Positions 26,048 to 35,720 of a stretch of 64,000 nt of DNA are shown here, in pieces. The notes below the pieces were generated by a model, which was not told the origin of the DNA, did no database searches, and saw only the letters and a list, made by a program, of their open reading frames with translations. The DNA is from Pseudarthrobacter sp. NIBRBAC000502772 (GTDB lineage Bacteria; Actinomycetota; Actinomycetes; Actinomycetales; Micrococcaceae): contig NZ_CP041188.1 of NCBI RefSeq assembly GCF_006517235.1, positions 3,658,001 through 3,722,000 on the forward strand, in the 5' to 3' direction. Position numbers and translations under genes: made by a program. How positions within the stretch are numbered: the stretch's first letter is position 1; every line of letters starts with the position of its first letter.

Positions 26048-27172
26048 TCAGCGGTCCGAGCGCACCTCTGCAAGCATGTCTGCAACGCGGGGCGCCACCT
26101 TGGAACCGAACAGCTCGATGGAGCGCATCATCTGCTCGTGGGGCAGCGTGCCGCTGCTGTACTTCATCTCGAAGCGGTCCGCCCCCAGGGTGCCCTTGAG
26201 CCGGGCGATCTTCTTCGCCACGGTCTCCGGGGAACCAACGAACAGGGCGCCGTCCTCGTCCGCCGCGGCTTCGAACTCGCCGCGCCCGGCCGGTCCCCAG
26301 CCGCGCTCCGCGCCGATCTTGTTGCGGACGGCGAGCCAGTGCGGGTAGTACTGCTCCAGGGCCTGCTCATCGGTCTCGGCCACGTAGCCGGGAGAGTGCA
26401 CGGAGAGTGCCTGCGGTTCCTTACCGGCTTCGGCCAGCGTGCGCCGGTACAGATCGGCATAGGGGCGGAAGCGCTCGGGCTCGCCGCCGATGATCGCCAG
26501 GACCATGGGGTACCCGTAGGTGGCCGTGCGGACGACGGATTGGGGTGAGCCGCCCACTCCGATCCAGGTGGGAAGCAGGCGGCCTTCCACGTGCGGATAG
26601 ACCATCTGGCCCCGAAGCGACGCCCGGGTCCGGCCGTCCCAGTTCACCGGGTTCTGGGACCGTACCCGGTCGTAGATCTCCAGCTTCTCCTCGAACAGCG
26701 CGTCGTAGTCGCTGAGGTCGTAGCCGAAGAGCGGGAAGGACTCGGTGAACGAACCCCTGCCCAGGATCACTTCGGCGCGGCCGTTGGAGACGGCGTCGAG
26801 GGTGGCGAAGCGCTGGAAGACGCGGATGGGATCGTCCGAGCTCAGGACCGTGACAGCACTGCCGAGCCGGATGTTTTCCGTGGCCGTGGCGATGGCCGCG
26901 AGCACCACGTCGGGCGCACTGACGGCGAAGTCCCTGCGGTGGTGCTCCCCCACGCCGAAGGAGTGCAGTCCGACGGCGTCGGCCACCTTGGCCTGTTCCA
27001 CCACCTGGCGCAGCACCTCGGCGTGGTGCTTGGGTGCGCCGTCGGCAGCCAGATCGACGTCGCCGAAGGTACTGACGCCCAACAGGATGGTGTCCGCGGG
27101 GACGGGGGCAGTGGGGTTGCCCGGGGTGGACGGAGTGGTTACGGAAGGCTCGCTGTTTTCATGCATACGCAT
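26048..27172 (-). CDS. LLM-class (luciferase-like) flavin-dependent oxidoreductase
   Basis: The 374-residue protein has the luciferase-like TIM barrel pattern: [47 protein letters not shown], and [15 protein letters not shown]. These enzymes use reduced FMN or F420. The substrate cannot be predicted. It lies between hemB and hemL on the same strand. Several in-frame starts exist (27181 GTG, 27172 ATG, 27166 ATG) and none has a good ribosome site, so the true start is uncertain by a few codons. Confidence 0.88.
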   Translation of the reverse strand: MRMHENSEPSVTTPSTPGNPTAPVPADTILLGVSTFGDVDLAADGAPKHHAEVLRQVVEQAKVADAVGLHSFGVGEHHRRDFAVSAPDVVLAAIATATENIRLGSAVTVLSSDDPIRVFQRFATLDAVSNGRAEVILGRGSFTESFPLFGYDLSDYDALFEEKLEIYDRVRSQNPVNWDGRTRASLRGQMVYPHVEGRLLPTWIGVGGSPQSVVRTATYGYPMVLAIIGGEPERFRPYADLYRRTLAEAGKEPQALSVHSPGYVAETDEQALEQYYPHWLAVRNKIGAERGWGPAGRGEFEAAADEDGALFVGSPETVAKKIARLKGTLGADRFEMKYSSGTLPHEQMMRSIELFGSKVAPRVADMLAEVRSDR

Positions 27173-27209
27173 ACAAACCACGGAGCATCCGGAAACATTC
27201 CCTGCCGCG

Positions 27210-28190
27210 TCAGGATTCCTTGAGCCAGCCCGCTACTTCGGAGGCCCAGTAAGTCAGCACGGTGTTGGCGCCGGCCCGCTTGATGCCGAGGATGGATTCC
27301 GTGATGGCACCCCGCCGGTCGATCCAGCCATTGGCGGCGGCGGCCTCGATCATCGCGTATTCCCCCGAGATCTGGTAGGCCGAGACGGGCACGGGACTCA
27401 TGGCGGCGACGTCGGCCAGGATATCCAGGTAGCTCATGGCCGGCTTCACCATCACCATGTCTGCGCCTTCCTCAAGATCCAGCTCCACTTCAAGGAGGGC
27501 TTCGCGGCGGTTGGCGGCGTCCATCTGGTAGGTGCGGCGGTCGCCCTTGAGCTGCGAATCCACGGCCTCCCGGAAGGGACCGTAGAAGGCGGAGGCGTAC
27601 TTGGCCGCGTAGGCCAGGATGACGGTGTTTTTGTGGCCGGATTCCTCAAGGGCCTGGCGGATAACCCCGATCTGGCCATCCATCATGCCGGAGGGCCCCA
27701 GCACATGGGCGCCGGCGTCAGCCTGGGCCACTGCCATCTGGCCATAGATCTCGAGCGTGGCGTCGTTGTCCACGTAGCCGTCGGCATCCAGGACGCCGCA
27801 GTGGCCGTGGTCGGTGAATTCGTCCAGGCAGACATCGCCCATGATGACCAGGTCGTCGCCCACCTCGGCGCGGACGTCGCGGATGGCCTTGTTGAGCACG
27901 CCGTCCGGGTCCAGGGAGGCGGTGCCGCGGGCATCGCGCACGGCGGGCACGCCAAAGAGCATAATGCCGCCGACGCCCAGTTCCACGGCTTCCGCTGCGG
28001 CGCGCTTGAGCGAATCGGTGGTGTGCTGGACGACGCCGGGCATGGAGGTGATGGGCGACGGTTCGCTGAGGCCTTCGCGGATGAACGCCGGCAGGATCAG
28101 GTCCGCCGGAGCCAGGCGGTATTCGGCGGTGAGCCGGCGCATGGCGGGTGTGGTGCGGAGGCGGCGCGGACGGTGGTTCGGAAAGCTCAT
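27210..28190 (-). CDS. hemB: Porphobilinogen synthase (5-aminolevulinate dehydratase)
   Basis: The 326-residue enzyme condenses two 5-aminolevulinates to porphobilinogen. Both active-site lysines are visible, in [15 protein letters not shown] and in [12 protein letters not shown]; the allosteric/metal region contains [15 protein letters not shown]. Its ATG at 28190 overlaps the hemD stop (ATGA), so it is coupled to hemD. Confidence 0.97.
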   Translation of the reverse strand: MSFPNHRPRRLRTTPAMRRLTAEYRLAPADLILPAFIREGLSEPSPITSMPGVVQHTTDSLKRAAAEAVELGVGGIMLFGVPAVRDARGTASLDPDGVLNKAIRDVRAEVGDDLVIMGDVCLDEFTDHGHCGVLDADGYVDNDATLEIYGQMAVAQADAGAHVLGPSGMMDGQIGVIRQALEESGHKNTVILAYAAKYASAFYGPFREAVDSQLKGDRRTYQMDAANRREALLEVELDLEEGADMVMVKPAMSYLDILADVAAMSPVPVSAYQISGEYAMIEAAAANGWIDRRGAITESILGIKRAGANTVLTYWASEVAGWLKES

Positions 28191-29062
28191 CGGGTGTTCC
28201 CTTCGTTGGCAAATACGGTGCCCAGCGCGGCCACTATGCCGTCCGGGGTGGGGACTTGGGCGGTGGCGGCCACCGGGATGCCGAGGGCGGCAGCTTCCGC
28301 CGCCGTCGGGCGTCCGATGGCGATGAAACGGCAGCGGCCCAGCGGCAGGAGGGTCGCTGCAATGCGCCGCGCGGCGCTTGGCGACGCGGCCACGACGGCG
28401 TCGAGCGTCCCGGCGTCGAGCTCCCTGCGGGTCTGCGACTGGCTGAGCTCACGGGGAGCGACAGCGTGGGAGATTCCGACGGCGGACGGCAGTTCCGCCT
28501 CCAGGCGGAGTTCTTGCCGGGCCGGGTAGTCCACGGTGTGGTAGGCCACAACTGCGGTGACGTCGGCGCCCTTGGCTGCCAGGCCATCGCGCAGTTCAGG
28601 GGCCGCGATGTCGGCCTGTGGCAGCAGCACGCGCGCCGGCGCGGCGGTCCACAGTTCCACGAGCCCTTCGGCGGACTGGATATCCACCGGGGCCAGCGCA
28701 ACAGGAATGCCCGCGGCCTCGAGGATCCGCCGGGAGGACGGTCCGATGGTGGCCACCCGCGTTCCCGCCGGCACCAGTGCGGCCGGCGTGGTGCCGCGCT
28801 CAATGGCCTTTTCCACGAGCACACGCACCGTGGTGATGCTGCTGACCACCAGCCAGTCGAAGCCCCCGGCCACCAGATCATCCAGCGCGGCATCGAGGGC
28901 CGGCTGGTCCGCGGCCCGTTCAAAGTCGATGAGCGGCAAGAGCAACGGTTCGGCCCCCAGGCCGCCGAGCAGCGCGGCCAGCGGCCCGGCACGGTCGGCG
29001 CTCCGGGTGATCAGGACGCGCCGGCCACCCAGAGCGCCCGCCAGGTCATCAGGAGGCGGCAA
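28187..29062 (-). CDS. hemD: Uroporphyrinogen-III synthase
   Basis: About 291 residues. The protein shows the weakly conserved HemD plan: [19 protein letters not shown] at the start, [36 protein letters not shown] and a C-terminal [17 protein letters not shown]. It closes and inverts hydroxymethylbilane to uroporphyrinogen III. The start is inferred as TTG at 29062, which has GGAG about 10 bases upstream and overlaps the end of hemC by 14 bases; longer readings lie inside hemC and are Arg/Pro-rich junk. Confidence 0.88.
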   Translation of the reverse strand: MPPPDDLAGALGGRRVLITRSADRAGPLAALLGGLGAEPLLLPLIDFERAADQPALDAALDDLVAGGFDWLVVSSITTVRVLVEKAIERGTTPAALVPAGTRVATIGPSSRRILEAAGIPVALAPVDIQSAEGLVELWTAAPARVLLPQADIAAPELRDGLAAKGADVTAVVAYHTVDYPARQELRLEAELPSAVGISHAVAPRELSQSQTRRELDAGTLDAVVAASPSAARRIAATLLPLGRCRFIAIGRPTAAEAAALGIPVAATAQVPTPDGIVAALGTVFANEGNTR

Positions 29063-30032
29063 GGTCCGCGATCTCCGCGGCGCCGGCAGCCAGCAGGAGC
29101 TCGGCCACCTCGATGCCGAGCAGCGTGGCACCAACCTCGGTGAGACCGTCGGTTGCCTTCTTTTCGCGCACAGTCTTGGTGCCGTCCACGGCGCACACCG
29201 CCGCCTCGAGGTACAGCATGCTGCCCTTGCGGTACGCGAAGGCACCCACGGGGGCGGCGCAGCCGGCCTCGAGGCGGGCCAGCACGGCACGCTCGGCGGT
29301 CACGGCGAGGCGGGTGTCCTCATCGTTGAGCGCGGCCAGGGCCTGCGCCAAAACGCCCTGCGACCCCTCGGCGGAACCTGCCTTGCGCGGGGCGTCAGCC
29401 GTCCGGCATTCGATGGCCAGCGAACCCTGTCCGGGCGCCGGCAGCATCACGTCCATCTCGAAAAATTCGCTGACGGCGTCCAGGCGGCCGATGCGTTCCA
29501 GGCCTGCGGCGGCCAATACGACGGCGTCCAGGTCACCCGGCGCGCCGGCGGCGTTTCCGGGCAGGCCGGGCACGCGGCCCAGGCGGGTATCCACATTGCC
29601 GCGGATGTCCTGCACTTCCAGGTCAGGGCGGGCGGCACGCAACTGGGCAGCTCGGCGCGGAGAGCCGGTGCCCACCTTGGCGCCCTGCGGCAGATCAGCC
29701 AGCTTTAGGCCGTCGCGGGCGCACAGGACGTCCCGCACGTCCGCACGCTTGGGCGTTGCGGCGATGGTGAGGCCCGGCGCGGCGCCCGTGGGAAGGTCCT
29801 TGAGCGAGTGCACAGCGACATCGCAGGTGTCCTGCAGGAGGGCATCGCGCAGGGCGGCGACAAACACCCCGGTGCCGCCCATCTGGGACAGGGACCCTGT
29901 CCTGACGTCGCCCTCGGTGGTGATGTGCACCAGCTCCACGGGGAAGCCTCCGACGGCGGCCAGCTGGTCCGCCGTCTGCTGGGTCTGGGTCAGGGCGAGC
30001 TTGCTGGCCCTGGTTCCGATCCGTACGGTCAC
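29049..30032 (-). CDS. hemC: Porphobilinogen deaminase (hydroxymethylbilane synthase)
   Basis: The 327-residue enzyme polymerises four porphobilinogens. The cofactor-attachment cysteine is in RLEAGCAAPVGAFA, and the start VRIGTRASKLALTQTQQ is typical. The GTG at 30032 has AAGGA 7 bases upstream and overlaps the hemH stop (GTGA). Confidence 0.96.
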   Translation of the reverse strand: MTVRIGTRASKLALTQTQQTADQLAAVGGFPVELVHITTEGDVRTGSLSQMGGTGVFVAALRDALLQDTCDVAVHSLKDLPTGAAPGLTIAATPKRADVRDVLCARDGLKLADLPQGAKVGTGSPRRAAQLRAARPDLEVQDIRGNVDTRLGRVPGLPGNAAGAPGDLDAVVLAAAGLERIGRLDAVSEFFEMDVMLPAPGQGSLAIECRTADAPRKAGSAEGSQGVLAQALAALNDEDTRLAVTAERAVLARLEAGCAAPVGAFAYRKGSMLYLEAAVCAVDGTKTVREKKATDGLTEVGATLLGIEVAELLLAAGAAEIADLAAS

Positions 30033-31294
30033 GGGGTTCCTTCTCTCCCGGGAGCGCCCGCAGGTGCGGCCGGGTATGCGTCGTGTCCGGTGCCGACCGT
30101 GGTGTCGGCTCCGGCGATGGTGGGCTTTTCGCCGCGGAAGTTCGCGCAGCATCCCGGCCGGCAGACGTCGTACCAGGGGCCCAGTCCCGTCACGGCGGGC
30201 CGGTCACTGATGTTGTTGGCGAGCGTCCGTTCGGAGATGAGGTCCACCAGGCCGTTCACAAACTTCCGGTGGGTGCCCGGGGTAGGGACACGCGTGGCAG
30301 CCAGGCCGAGGTTGCGGCAGGTTTCCAGGGCTTCGGTGTCCAGGTCCCAGACAACTTCCATGTGGTCGCTGACGAAGCCCAGCGGGACGATGACGATGCC
30401 TTTGATGCCCTCGCCAGCCAGGTCGGCAATGGCATCGTTGATGTCCGGTTCCAGCCAGGGCACGTGCGGCGCGCCCGAGCGGGACTGGTAGACGAGCGAC
30501 CAGGGTGCGGTCAGGCCTGACTCGGCCTGCACGCGGCTGATGACTGCGGCGCCGGTGGCCAGGTGCTGGGCCACGTAGGCGGAACCTTCGTCGAACTCGC
30601 GCGGTTCGTCCGCGGACCGTCCGGCGGCCTCGGCATCCCGGGTGGGGATGGAGTGGGTGGCAAAAAGGATGTGCACGGGGGCATCCGGTGTTCCGGCGGC
30701 CGCAAGCTGCGCCCGCACATCCGCCAGCCCGGCTGCGGTGCCTTCAATGAAGGGCTCCACAAAGCCGGGGTGGTCGAAGTACTGGCGGACCTTGTCCACC
30801 TCAAGCCGGCCGTCCAGTCCTGTCTCCGTCAGGGCGATGCCGATGTCCTCGCGGTACTGGCGGCAGCTGGAGTAACAGGAGTAGGCACTCGTGGTGACCA
30901 TCAACAGTTTCCGGTGGCCGGCGTCGTACGCGTCCTGCAGGGTCTGCGGAATGTAGGGGTCCCAGTTGCGGTTGCCCCACAGCACGGGAAGCTCAATGCC
31001 GCGGGCGCTGAGCTCCGCTTCCAGGGCTGCCTTGAGCTCGCGGTTCTGCTGGTTGATGGGGCTGACGCCGCCGTTGGCCCGGTAGTGGTGGGAAACCTCT
31101 TCGAGCCGCTCGTCCGGGATGCCGCGGCCGCGGGTGACATTGCGCAGGAACGGGATAACGTCATCCTGGCCCTCGGGCCCGCCAAAGGCGGCCAGCAGGA
31201 CGCCGTCATAGTTTTTGGGCGCCATCCGGCCGGCTTCGGTGACCTGGTTGATTCCGGTGAGCACGGCGCCCGCCGCAGGATCGGGCTGGGTCAT
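30029..31294 (-). CDS. hemH: Ferrochelatase (coproporphyrin-type, CpfC/HemH)
   Basis: The 421-residue protein inserts iron into a porphyrin. Motifs include LLAAFGGPEGQDDVIPFL, the active-site His in HILFATHSIP and the acidic FVSDHMEVVWDLDTEA. Together with hemQ it should use coproporphyrin III, as in other actinobacteria. Cysteines in SAYSCYSSC and DVCRPGCC could hold the [2Fe-2S] cluster known from the mycobacterial enzyme. The start overlaps the hemQ stop (ATGA). Confidence 0.95.
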   Translation of the reverse strand: MTQPDPAAGAVLTGINQVTEAGRMAPKNYDGVLLAAFGGPEGQDDVIPFLRNVTRGRGIPDERLEEVSHHYRANGGVSPINQQNRELKAALEAELSARGIELPVLWGNRNWDPYIPQTLQDAYDAGHRKLLMVTTSAYSCYSSCRQYREDIGIALTETGLDGRLEVDKVRQYFDHPGFVEPFIEGTAAGLADVRAQLAAAGTPDAPVHILFATHSIPTRDAEAAGRSADEPREFDEGSAYVAQHLATGAAVISRVQAESGLTAPWSLVYQSRSGAPHVPWLEPDINDAIADLAGEGIKGIVIVPLGFVSDHMEVVWDLDTEALETCRNLGLAATRVPTPGTHRKFVNGLVDLISERTLANNISDRPAVTGLGPWYDVCRPGCCANFRGEKPTIAGADTTVGTGHDAYPAAPAGAPGREGTP

Positions 31295-31992
31295 GCGAGG
31301 ACCTCAGCGACCTCGGCTGCGGTGATGCGGCGGCCGGTGTAGAACGGGATTTCCTCCCGTACGTGGTTGCGTGCTTCGGTGGCGCGGAGGCGGCGCATGA
31401 GGTCCACGAGGTCCACCAGTTCGGGGGCTTCCAGTCCCAGGATCCATTCCCAGTCGCCCAGGGCGAAGGAGGATACCGTGTTAGAGATGACCTGCGGGAA
31501 CTCCCGGCCCAGCATGCCGTGGTCGCGCAGCATCTTGCCGCGTTCTTCCTCGGGCAGGATGTACCACTCATAGGAGCGCACGAACGGGTAGACGCAGAGC
31601 CATTCGGCCGGGGCCACACCGCGTGAGTAAGCGGGGGTGTGGTTCTTGGCGAACTCGGCTTCCCGGTGCACGCCCATGGCGGACCAGACAATCTCGGTTC
31701 CGGCGAAAAGCGTGCTGCGGCGGATGTCGCGGATGGCCTGCTGCAGCGCTTCGGGCTTCGGGCCGTGGAGCCACACCATGACGTCGGCGTCGGCGCGCAT
31801 CGCGGAGACGTCGTAGCTGCCGCGGTGCGTGACGCCGGCCTCGGCCAGGCGGACCAACAGGGCATCGAAATCGGCGGCAGCATCAGCGCTGCGCACCAGT
31901 TCCTCGGACCGCTTGAAAACAGTCCAGAGAGTGAAGAACTGCTCGGCTGATTCTTCGGTTTTAGTGACAGATTCGGCAGAAGTGTGGCTCAT
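31291..31992 (-). CDS. hemQ: Coproheme decarboxylase (HemQ/ChdC)
   Basis: The 233-residue protein of the chlorite-dismutase superfamily decarboxylates coproheme to protoheme, the last step of the coproporphyrin-dependent pathway. The catalytic-tyrosine segment PFVRSYEWYILPEEER and the likely heme-ligand histidine in MLRDHGMLGREF are present. It begins the overlapping chain hemQ-hemH-hemC-hemD-hemB. A 21-base perfect palindrome lies 45 bases upstream. Confidence 0.96.
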   Translation of the reverse strand: MSHTSAESVTKTEESAEQFFTLWTVFKRSEELVRSADAAADFDALLVRLAEAGVTHRGSYDVSAMRADADVMVWLHGPKPEALQQAIRDIRRSTLFAGTEIVWSAMGVHREAEFAKNHTPAYSRGVAPAEWLCVYPFVRSYEWYILPEEERGKMLRDHGMLGREFPQVISNTVSSFALGDWEWILGLEAPELVDLVDLMRRLRATEARNHVREEIPFYTGRRITAAEVAEVLA

Positions 31993-32036
31993 GGTTACCA
32001 GTTTGCCCCTTCCCTACCGCCAAGTCGAAACCAGCG

Positions 32037-32057
32037 ACTTCTACAAGACGTAGAAGT
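32037..32057. promoter_or_regulatory. Perfect palindrome upstream of hemQ (candidate operator)
   Basis: ACTTCTAC-AAGAC-GTAGAAGT, two perfect 8-base arms around 5 bases, lies between the surface-protein gene and hemQ. It may be an operator or an RNA hairpin; no T run follows. The regulator is unknown. Confidence 0.45.
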
Positions 32058-32112
32058 GCTCAATGTCACACGTTCGGCGAAGCATGGGTTGTGAGCCAAA
32101 CCGGCACTAAGG

Positions 32113-32895
32113 TCAGATCTGGCGGATCCGGGCAAAAAGGAGGCCAGCGGCTCCGGCGGACCCCACCAGTCCCACACCAAGCCAGACCTTCGCGGGTTCG
32201 GCGGCCGCGGCTGCTGCCGTGGCGGACGCCATGTTGTCCCGGCTGGCAGGCGCGTTTCCGTGGCGCCCCGGTCCCGAAACAGGCGTGGCGTTGGTGCTGT
32301 GGGTGTCCGTGGGCTGGTCAACAGCAGGATCGGCTTCCTGTCCGGCATCCTGCGTCACGTCGGCGGGGGCACCGGGCTGGCCGTTCGGCTGCGTGCCTGC
32401 CGCTGAACCTGCGGCATCCGGGGACGTGCTGAGCGGCGCCGGAGCGCTCGACGGCGGGACGGCACCTTGGGGAGCCGTGCCCTGCGGAGTGGTGCCCTGC
32501 GGCGCTGGGCTGGCAGATGTCGACGGAGCGGACGACGTCGGCGCAGTTGACGTCGGCGCGGTTGACGTGGGGGCCGTGGACGTGGGGGCCGGAGACGGTG
32601 TGACCGTCGGAGTGGAAGATCCTGAGGGGGCGGGAGTCGGTTCGGGTGAGGCTGTGGAACGTCCACCGGAACCGCCCAAGAGGCCGCTCAGCAGGCCATC
32701 GACCCCGGCGAGGTCCGAGTCGGCAGCAACCGCGGCGGACTCTGTGGGTTCGGCGCTGCCGTCAGCCGCCTGGGATGCCGGAACGCCGGCGGACAGGACC
32801 AGTACCGCTCCGACGGCAGCCGCTGCAGCGCCACGCCGGAGTCCCCCATGGATACTGGTCCGGGAAAGGGAAGATTCGGACCTGTAAATAACCAT
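32113..32895 (-). CDS. Secreted, membrane-anchored Ser/Thr/Pro-rich surface protein
   Basis: The 260-residue protein has a basic N-terminus, a signal peptide ending near VPASQAADG, a long Ser/Thr/Pro/Ala-rich region with TSTAP repeats and QGTTP/QGTAP repeats, and a C-terminal transmembrane segment (VWLGVGLVGSAGAAGLLFA) followed by RIRQI. There is no LPXTG motif, so it is probably held by the C-terminal helix; the stalk could be O-mannosylated. The ATG at 32895 has AGGG 9 bases upstream. It sits inside the heme cluster between hemY and hemQ. I do not recognise a family. Confidence 0.78.
   Translation of the reverse strand: MVIYRSESSLSRTSIHGGLRRGAAAAAVGAVLVLSAGVPASQAADGSAEPTESAAVAADSDLAGVDGLLSGLLGGSGGRSTASPEPTPAPSGSSTPTVTPSPAPTSTAPTSTAPTSTAPTSSAPSTSASPAPQGTTPQGTAPQGAVPPSSAPAPLSTSPDAAGSAAGTQPNGQPGAPADVTQDAGQEADPAVDQPTDTHSTNATPVSGPGRHGNAPASRDNMASATAAAAAAEPAKVWLGVGLVGSAGAAGLLFARIRQI
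32534..32593 (-). repeat. Four tandem 15-base repeats encoding TSTAP-type units
   Basis: Four consecutive 15-base units of the form GACGTSGGSGCMGTT/G (plus strand) encode the five-residue TSTAP/TSSAP repeats of the surface protein. The first two differ at one base, so copy number could vary between strains. Confidence 0.8.
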
Positions 32896-32996
32896 AGTTA
32901 TCGACCCTAGCCACATGAGGGGGTGGATTGAAAACCGGAAACTGCACCCCGGAGTGGTCCTTTCCAGGCCCATATTCCACTGAACAGGAGCGATGG

Positions 32997-34439
32997 TCAG
33001 CTGAGCAGGCTTCGAATTTCTTTTCGGGTATCGGCCACCACGGCGGCGAGTCCGTTGCCGGCCACCCATCCGCCCACAATGCCGAGGCCGGCCTCTGCCG
33101 CGCAGAGCTTCCTTACCTCGGCCACCCGGGCTTTGTGTCCCACGGCCGCGAACGGCAGGGCCCCTTGCCACCTGACAACATCCCAACCGACGACGTCCGT
33201 CCCCTGCACCGGGACGTCCAGCAGCGCCGAAGCGTCGCGCAAGGCAGCAGCCAGTAATTCCGCGTCGAGGGCAGGGGCGGAGCCGCCGGTTTCAGGGGTC
33301 GCGGGTTCCGCGGCTTCCAGGCGGCCGTAGGAGAGCCTCAGCACGTGGGTCCCGGGACCTGCCGCAGCGGCCAGCCAATCCCACTTCGCGGTGGCATGCG
33401 TGAGGGCTTTTGCCTGGATACCTGGCGTCTGGGGGGCTACCAGGATCCCGGTGCCCCGCGGCCTGCGGTCCAGTTCGGGCAGGTCCACTACTACGGTGAC
33501 GAGCCGGACATCCGGACCGCTTTCGGGGCTCCTGCCGGCGAGGGCGGGCACGGCCGCCTGAAGCAGCCCCACTGCGGCCGGGCCGGGCAGCGCCACCACC
33601 AGCAGGCCGCCGTCGTACGCTGCGTCACCGGCGGTGACGCGCCACCCGTCCGGCGTCCGTTCGACGGCGTCCGCGGCTGTTCCACTCATCAGGGTGACAC
33701 CGCGGCCGCGGAGATCGCTGAGCAGGGCCGAAACCAGGGTGTGCATCCCGCCGTCGAGGCCGGCGACGGCGGAACCCGCCTTCGCGACGGACGGCTGGGC
33801 GGAGCCGCGCCGCTGGGCGGCCACCGCGGCCGCGAGGGAACCGTGCTCTCGGATTCCGGCCCGGAGGCCGGGTGCCACCATGTCCACGTCCAGGAGACCG
33901 GGGTCCGCGGAGTGCACGCCGCCAACCACCGGGGCCACGAGGCGCTCCAACACGCGGCGGCCCATCCGGGCCCGCACCAGCGCCGCGACGCTGGTGACGT
34001 CCGCCGACGCACCGAGTGAAGCCGGCAGGTACTTATCAAAGGACGCCCGCAGGGAGCCCACAAACCCCAACGACCGCCTGACCTCCGGGTCCCAGGGGTT
34101 GGCGGGGATTCCCAGGACTCCGGTCTTGGGCAGTTCGCGCGGGCCGTCCGGAAGCTGCACCCAGGCCCCGCCCGGGCGGGGCGCCACAACCTTGCTACCA
34201 AGTCCAAGTTCATCCGCAAGGTCAGCCACGGCTGAGGAGCGTGTGGCGAAGGACTCTGCCCCGCTGTCCAGGGTGAGGCCGGCCACCACGTGGCTGCCCA
34301 CGCAGCCGCCCCAGGATGCTGTGGCTTCCAGAACGGTGACGGTGCGTCCGGCAGCTGCCAGCTCGCGTGCGGCCAGCAGGCCGGAGATGCCGCCGCCCAG
34401 GACGACGGCGGTCTGGGCCGGTGTCACGGAACTGCCCAC
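32997..34439 (-). CDS. hemY: Coproporphyrinogen-III oxidase (HemY/CgoX)
   Basis: The 480-residue FAD enzyme has an N-terminal Rossmann motif VVLGGGISGLLAARELAAAG, DSGAESFATRS and a C-terminal FAD contact GIVGGWVAGNGLAAVV. Oxygen-dependent HemY in actinobacteria oxidises coproporphyrinogen III to coproporphyrin III. It starts with GTG 4 bases after the hemE stop, with AGGA upstream. Confidence 0.94.
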   Translation of the reverse strand: MGSSVTPAQTAVVLGGGISGLLAARELAAAGRTVTVLEATASWGGCVGSHVVAGLTLDSGAESFATRSSAVADLADELGLGSKVVAPRPGGAWVQLPDGPRELPKTGVLGIPANPWDPEVRRSLGFVGSLRASFDKYLPASLGASADVTSVAALVRARMGRRVLERLVAPVVGGVHSADPGLLDVDMVAPGLRAGIREHGSLAAAVAAQRRGSAQPSVAKAGSAVAGLDGGMHTLVSALLSDLRGRGVTLMSGTAADAVERTPDGWRVTAGDAAYDGGLLVVALPGPAAVGLLQAAVPALAGRSPESGPDVRLVTVVVDLPELDRRPRGTGILVAPQTPGIQAKALTHATAKWDWLAAAAGPGTHVLRLSYGRLEAAEPATPETGGSAPALDAELLAAALRDASALLDVPVQGTDVVGWDVVRWQGALPFAAVGHKARVAEVRKLCAAEAGLGIVGGWVAGNGLAAVVADTRKEIRSLLS

Positions 34440-34443
34440 GGTC

Positions 34444-35562
34444 CTACTCCGGGGAAATGGAGTGGATGAGTTCTACAACACGGGTCAGGACCGTGGGGTC
34501 GGTTTCCGGCGGCACCCCGTGTCCAAGGTTGAGCACATGGCCGGGCGCAGAAGCGCCGGCCGCAATGACCGCACGGACATGGGCCTCCAGCACGTCCCAC
34601 GGCGCGGACAGCAGCGCGGGGTCGATGTTGCCCTGCAGCGGCACCGTTCCGCCCAGGCGCCGGTTGGCCTCATCCAGCGGAAGGCGGTAATCCACGCCCA
34701 CTACGTCCACGCCGACGTCGCGCATGGCAACTAGCAGTTCGGAGGTTCCTGTACCAAAGTGGATCAGCGGCGCGCCGAGGTGGCGGACATGGTCCAGCGC
34801 CCGGGCCGAGGCCGGTGCCACGAACTTGGTGTAGTCGGCCAGGCCCAGCGACCCTGCCCAGGAATCAAACAGCTGCCCGGCCGAGGCGCCGGCTTCCAGC
34901 TGGGCGCGGAGGAACATCCCCGAGGCGTCGGCGGCCCAGTTGGCCAGCGCCGTCCATGCTTCCGGGTCCGCGTGCATCATGGTGCGCGGGCCCAGGTGGT
35001 CACGGGAGGGTTTGCCCTCCACCATGTAGGCGGCGAGGGTGAACGGGGCACCGGCAAAGCCGATCAGCGGGGTTTTGCCCAACTCGGCGACGGTCAGCCG
35101 CACGGCTTCGCGAATCGGTTCCAGCGCTTCCCAGGTCAGCTGGGGCAGGGCGGCAACGTCTGCAGCCGTGCGCACCGGTTTGTCCAGCACGGGGCCCACG
35201 CCCGGCACAATGTCCACGCCGACGCCGGCGAGCTTGAGCGGAATGACGATGTCGGAGAAGAAAATGGCAGCGTCCACGTCATGGCGCCGGACGGGCTGCA
35301 GCGTGATTTCGGCTGCGAGCTCGGGCCGCAGGCAGGAATCCAGCATGGCCACGCCTTCGCGCACCTTCAGGTATTCCGGCAGGGAGCGCCCGGCCTGCCG
35401 CATGAACCACACCGGCCGCCGCGACGGCTTGCCGCCACGGTAAGCGGTGATGAGCGGCGAATCTGCGGTTCGGCCGTCCATCAGCGGATGGCCGGCAGCA
35501 AGGGCGCCGTCGTTAGACGGGACACTAGACGCGGCATTGGACACGGCGGAGCTGGAAGTCAT
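34444..35562 (-). CDS. hemE: Uroporphyrinogen decarboxylase
   Basis: The 372-residue enzyme removes four carboxyls from uroporphyrinogen III to give coproporphyrinogen III. WFMRQAGRSLPEY (canonical RQAGRYLPEY with one change) and ADVTLQPV-type ITLQPVRRHDVDAAIFFSDI motifs are present, and the end NLGHGVPPETDP is typical. The ATG at 35562 follows an AAAGG that is very close, so the mRNA may be nearly leaderless. It is divergent from hemA. Confidence 0.96.
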   Translation of the reverse strand: MTSSSAVSNAASSVPSNDGALAAGHPLMDGRTADSPLITAYRGGKPSRRPVWFMRQAGRSLPEYLKVREGVAMLDSCLRPELAAEITLQPVRRHDVDAAIFFSDIVIPLKLAGVGVDIVPGVGPVLDKPVRTAADVAALPQLTWEALEPIREAVRLTVAELGKTPLIGFAGAPFTLAAYMVEGKPSRDHLGPRTMMHADPEAWTALANWAADASGMFLRAQLEAGASAGQLFDSWAGSLGLADYTKFVAPASARALDHVRHLGAPLIHFGTGTSELLVAMRDVGVDVVGVDYRLPLDEANRRLGGTVPLQGNIDPALLSAPWDVLEAHVRAVIAAGASAPGHVLNLGHGVPPETDPTVLTRVVELIHSISPE

Positions 35563-35705
35563 GCCTTTGATTGTGCCCAAAATCGGCCCTAAAAGATAAC
35601 GACAGCCTGTCACGGAGAGCCGCCCCGGCCGCGCCGTGGCAGGAAATGCGGCCCTCCACAGCCCGTGGCTGTTTGCCGGGTTGTTCTACCGGGCCACGAA
35701 AAAGC

Positions 35706-35711
35706 TATGAT
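35706..35711 (+). promoter_or_regulatory. Predicted -10 element (TATGAT) for hemA
   Basis: TATGAT stands 9 bases before the GTG of hemA. With a start 7 bases downstream the mRNA would have at most 2-3 leader bases. A weak TTGTTC lies 19 bases upstream. Confidence 0.55.
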
Positions 35712-35720
35712 TGGTCTGCT

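Noticed and set aside
32534-32593. CRISPR-like array
   Set aside because: The 15-base units are tandem without spacers and encode in-frame TSTAP repeats.
35571-35720. N-terminal extension of hemA by 50 codons
   Set aside because: Not HemA-like in sequence, overlaps the hemE start region, and the TATGAT box places the start at 35721.
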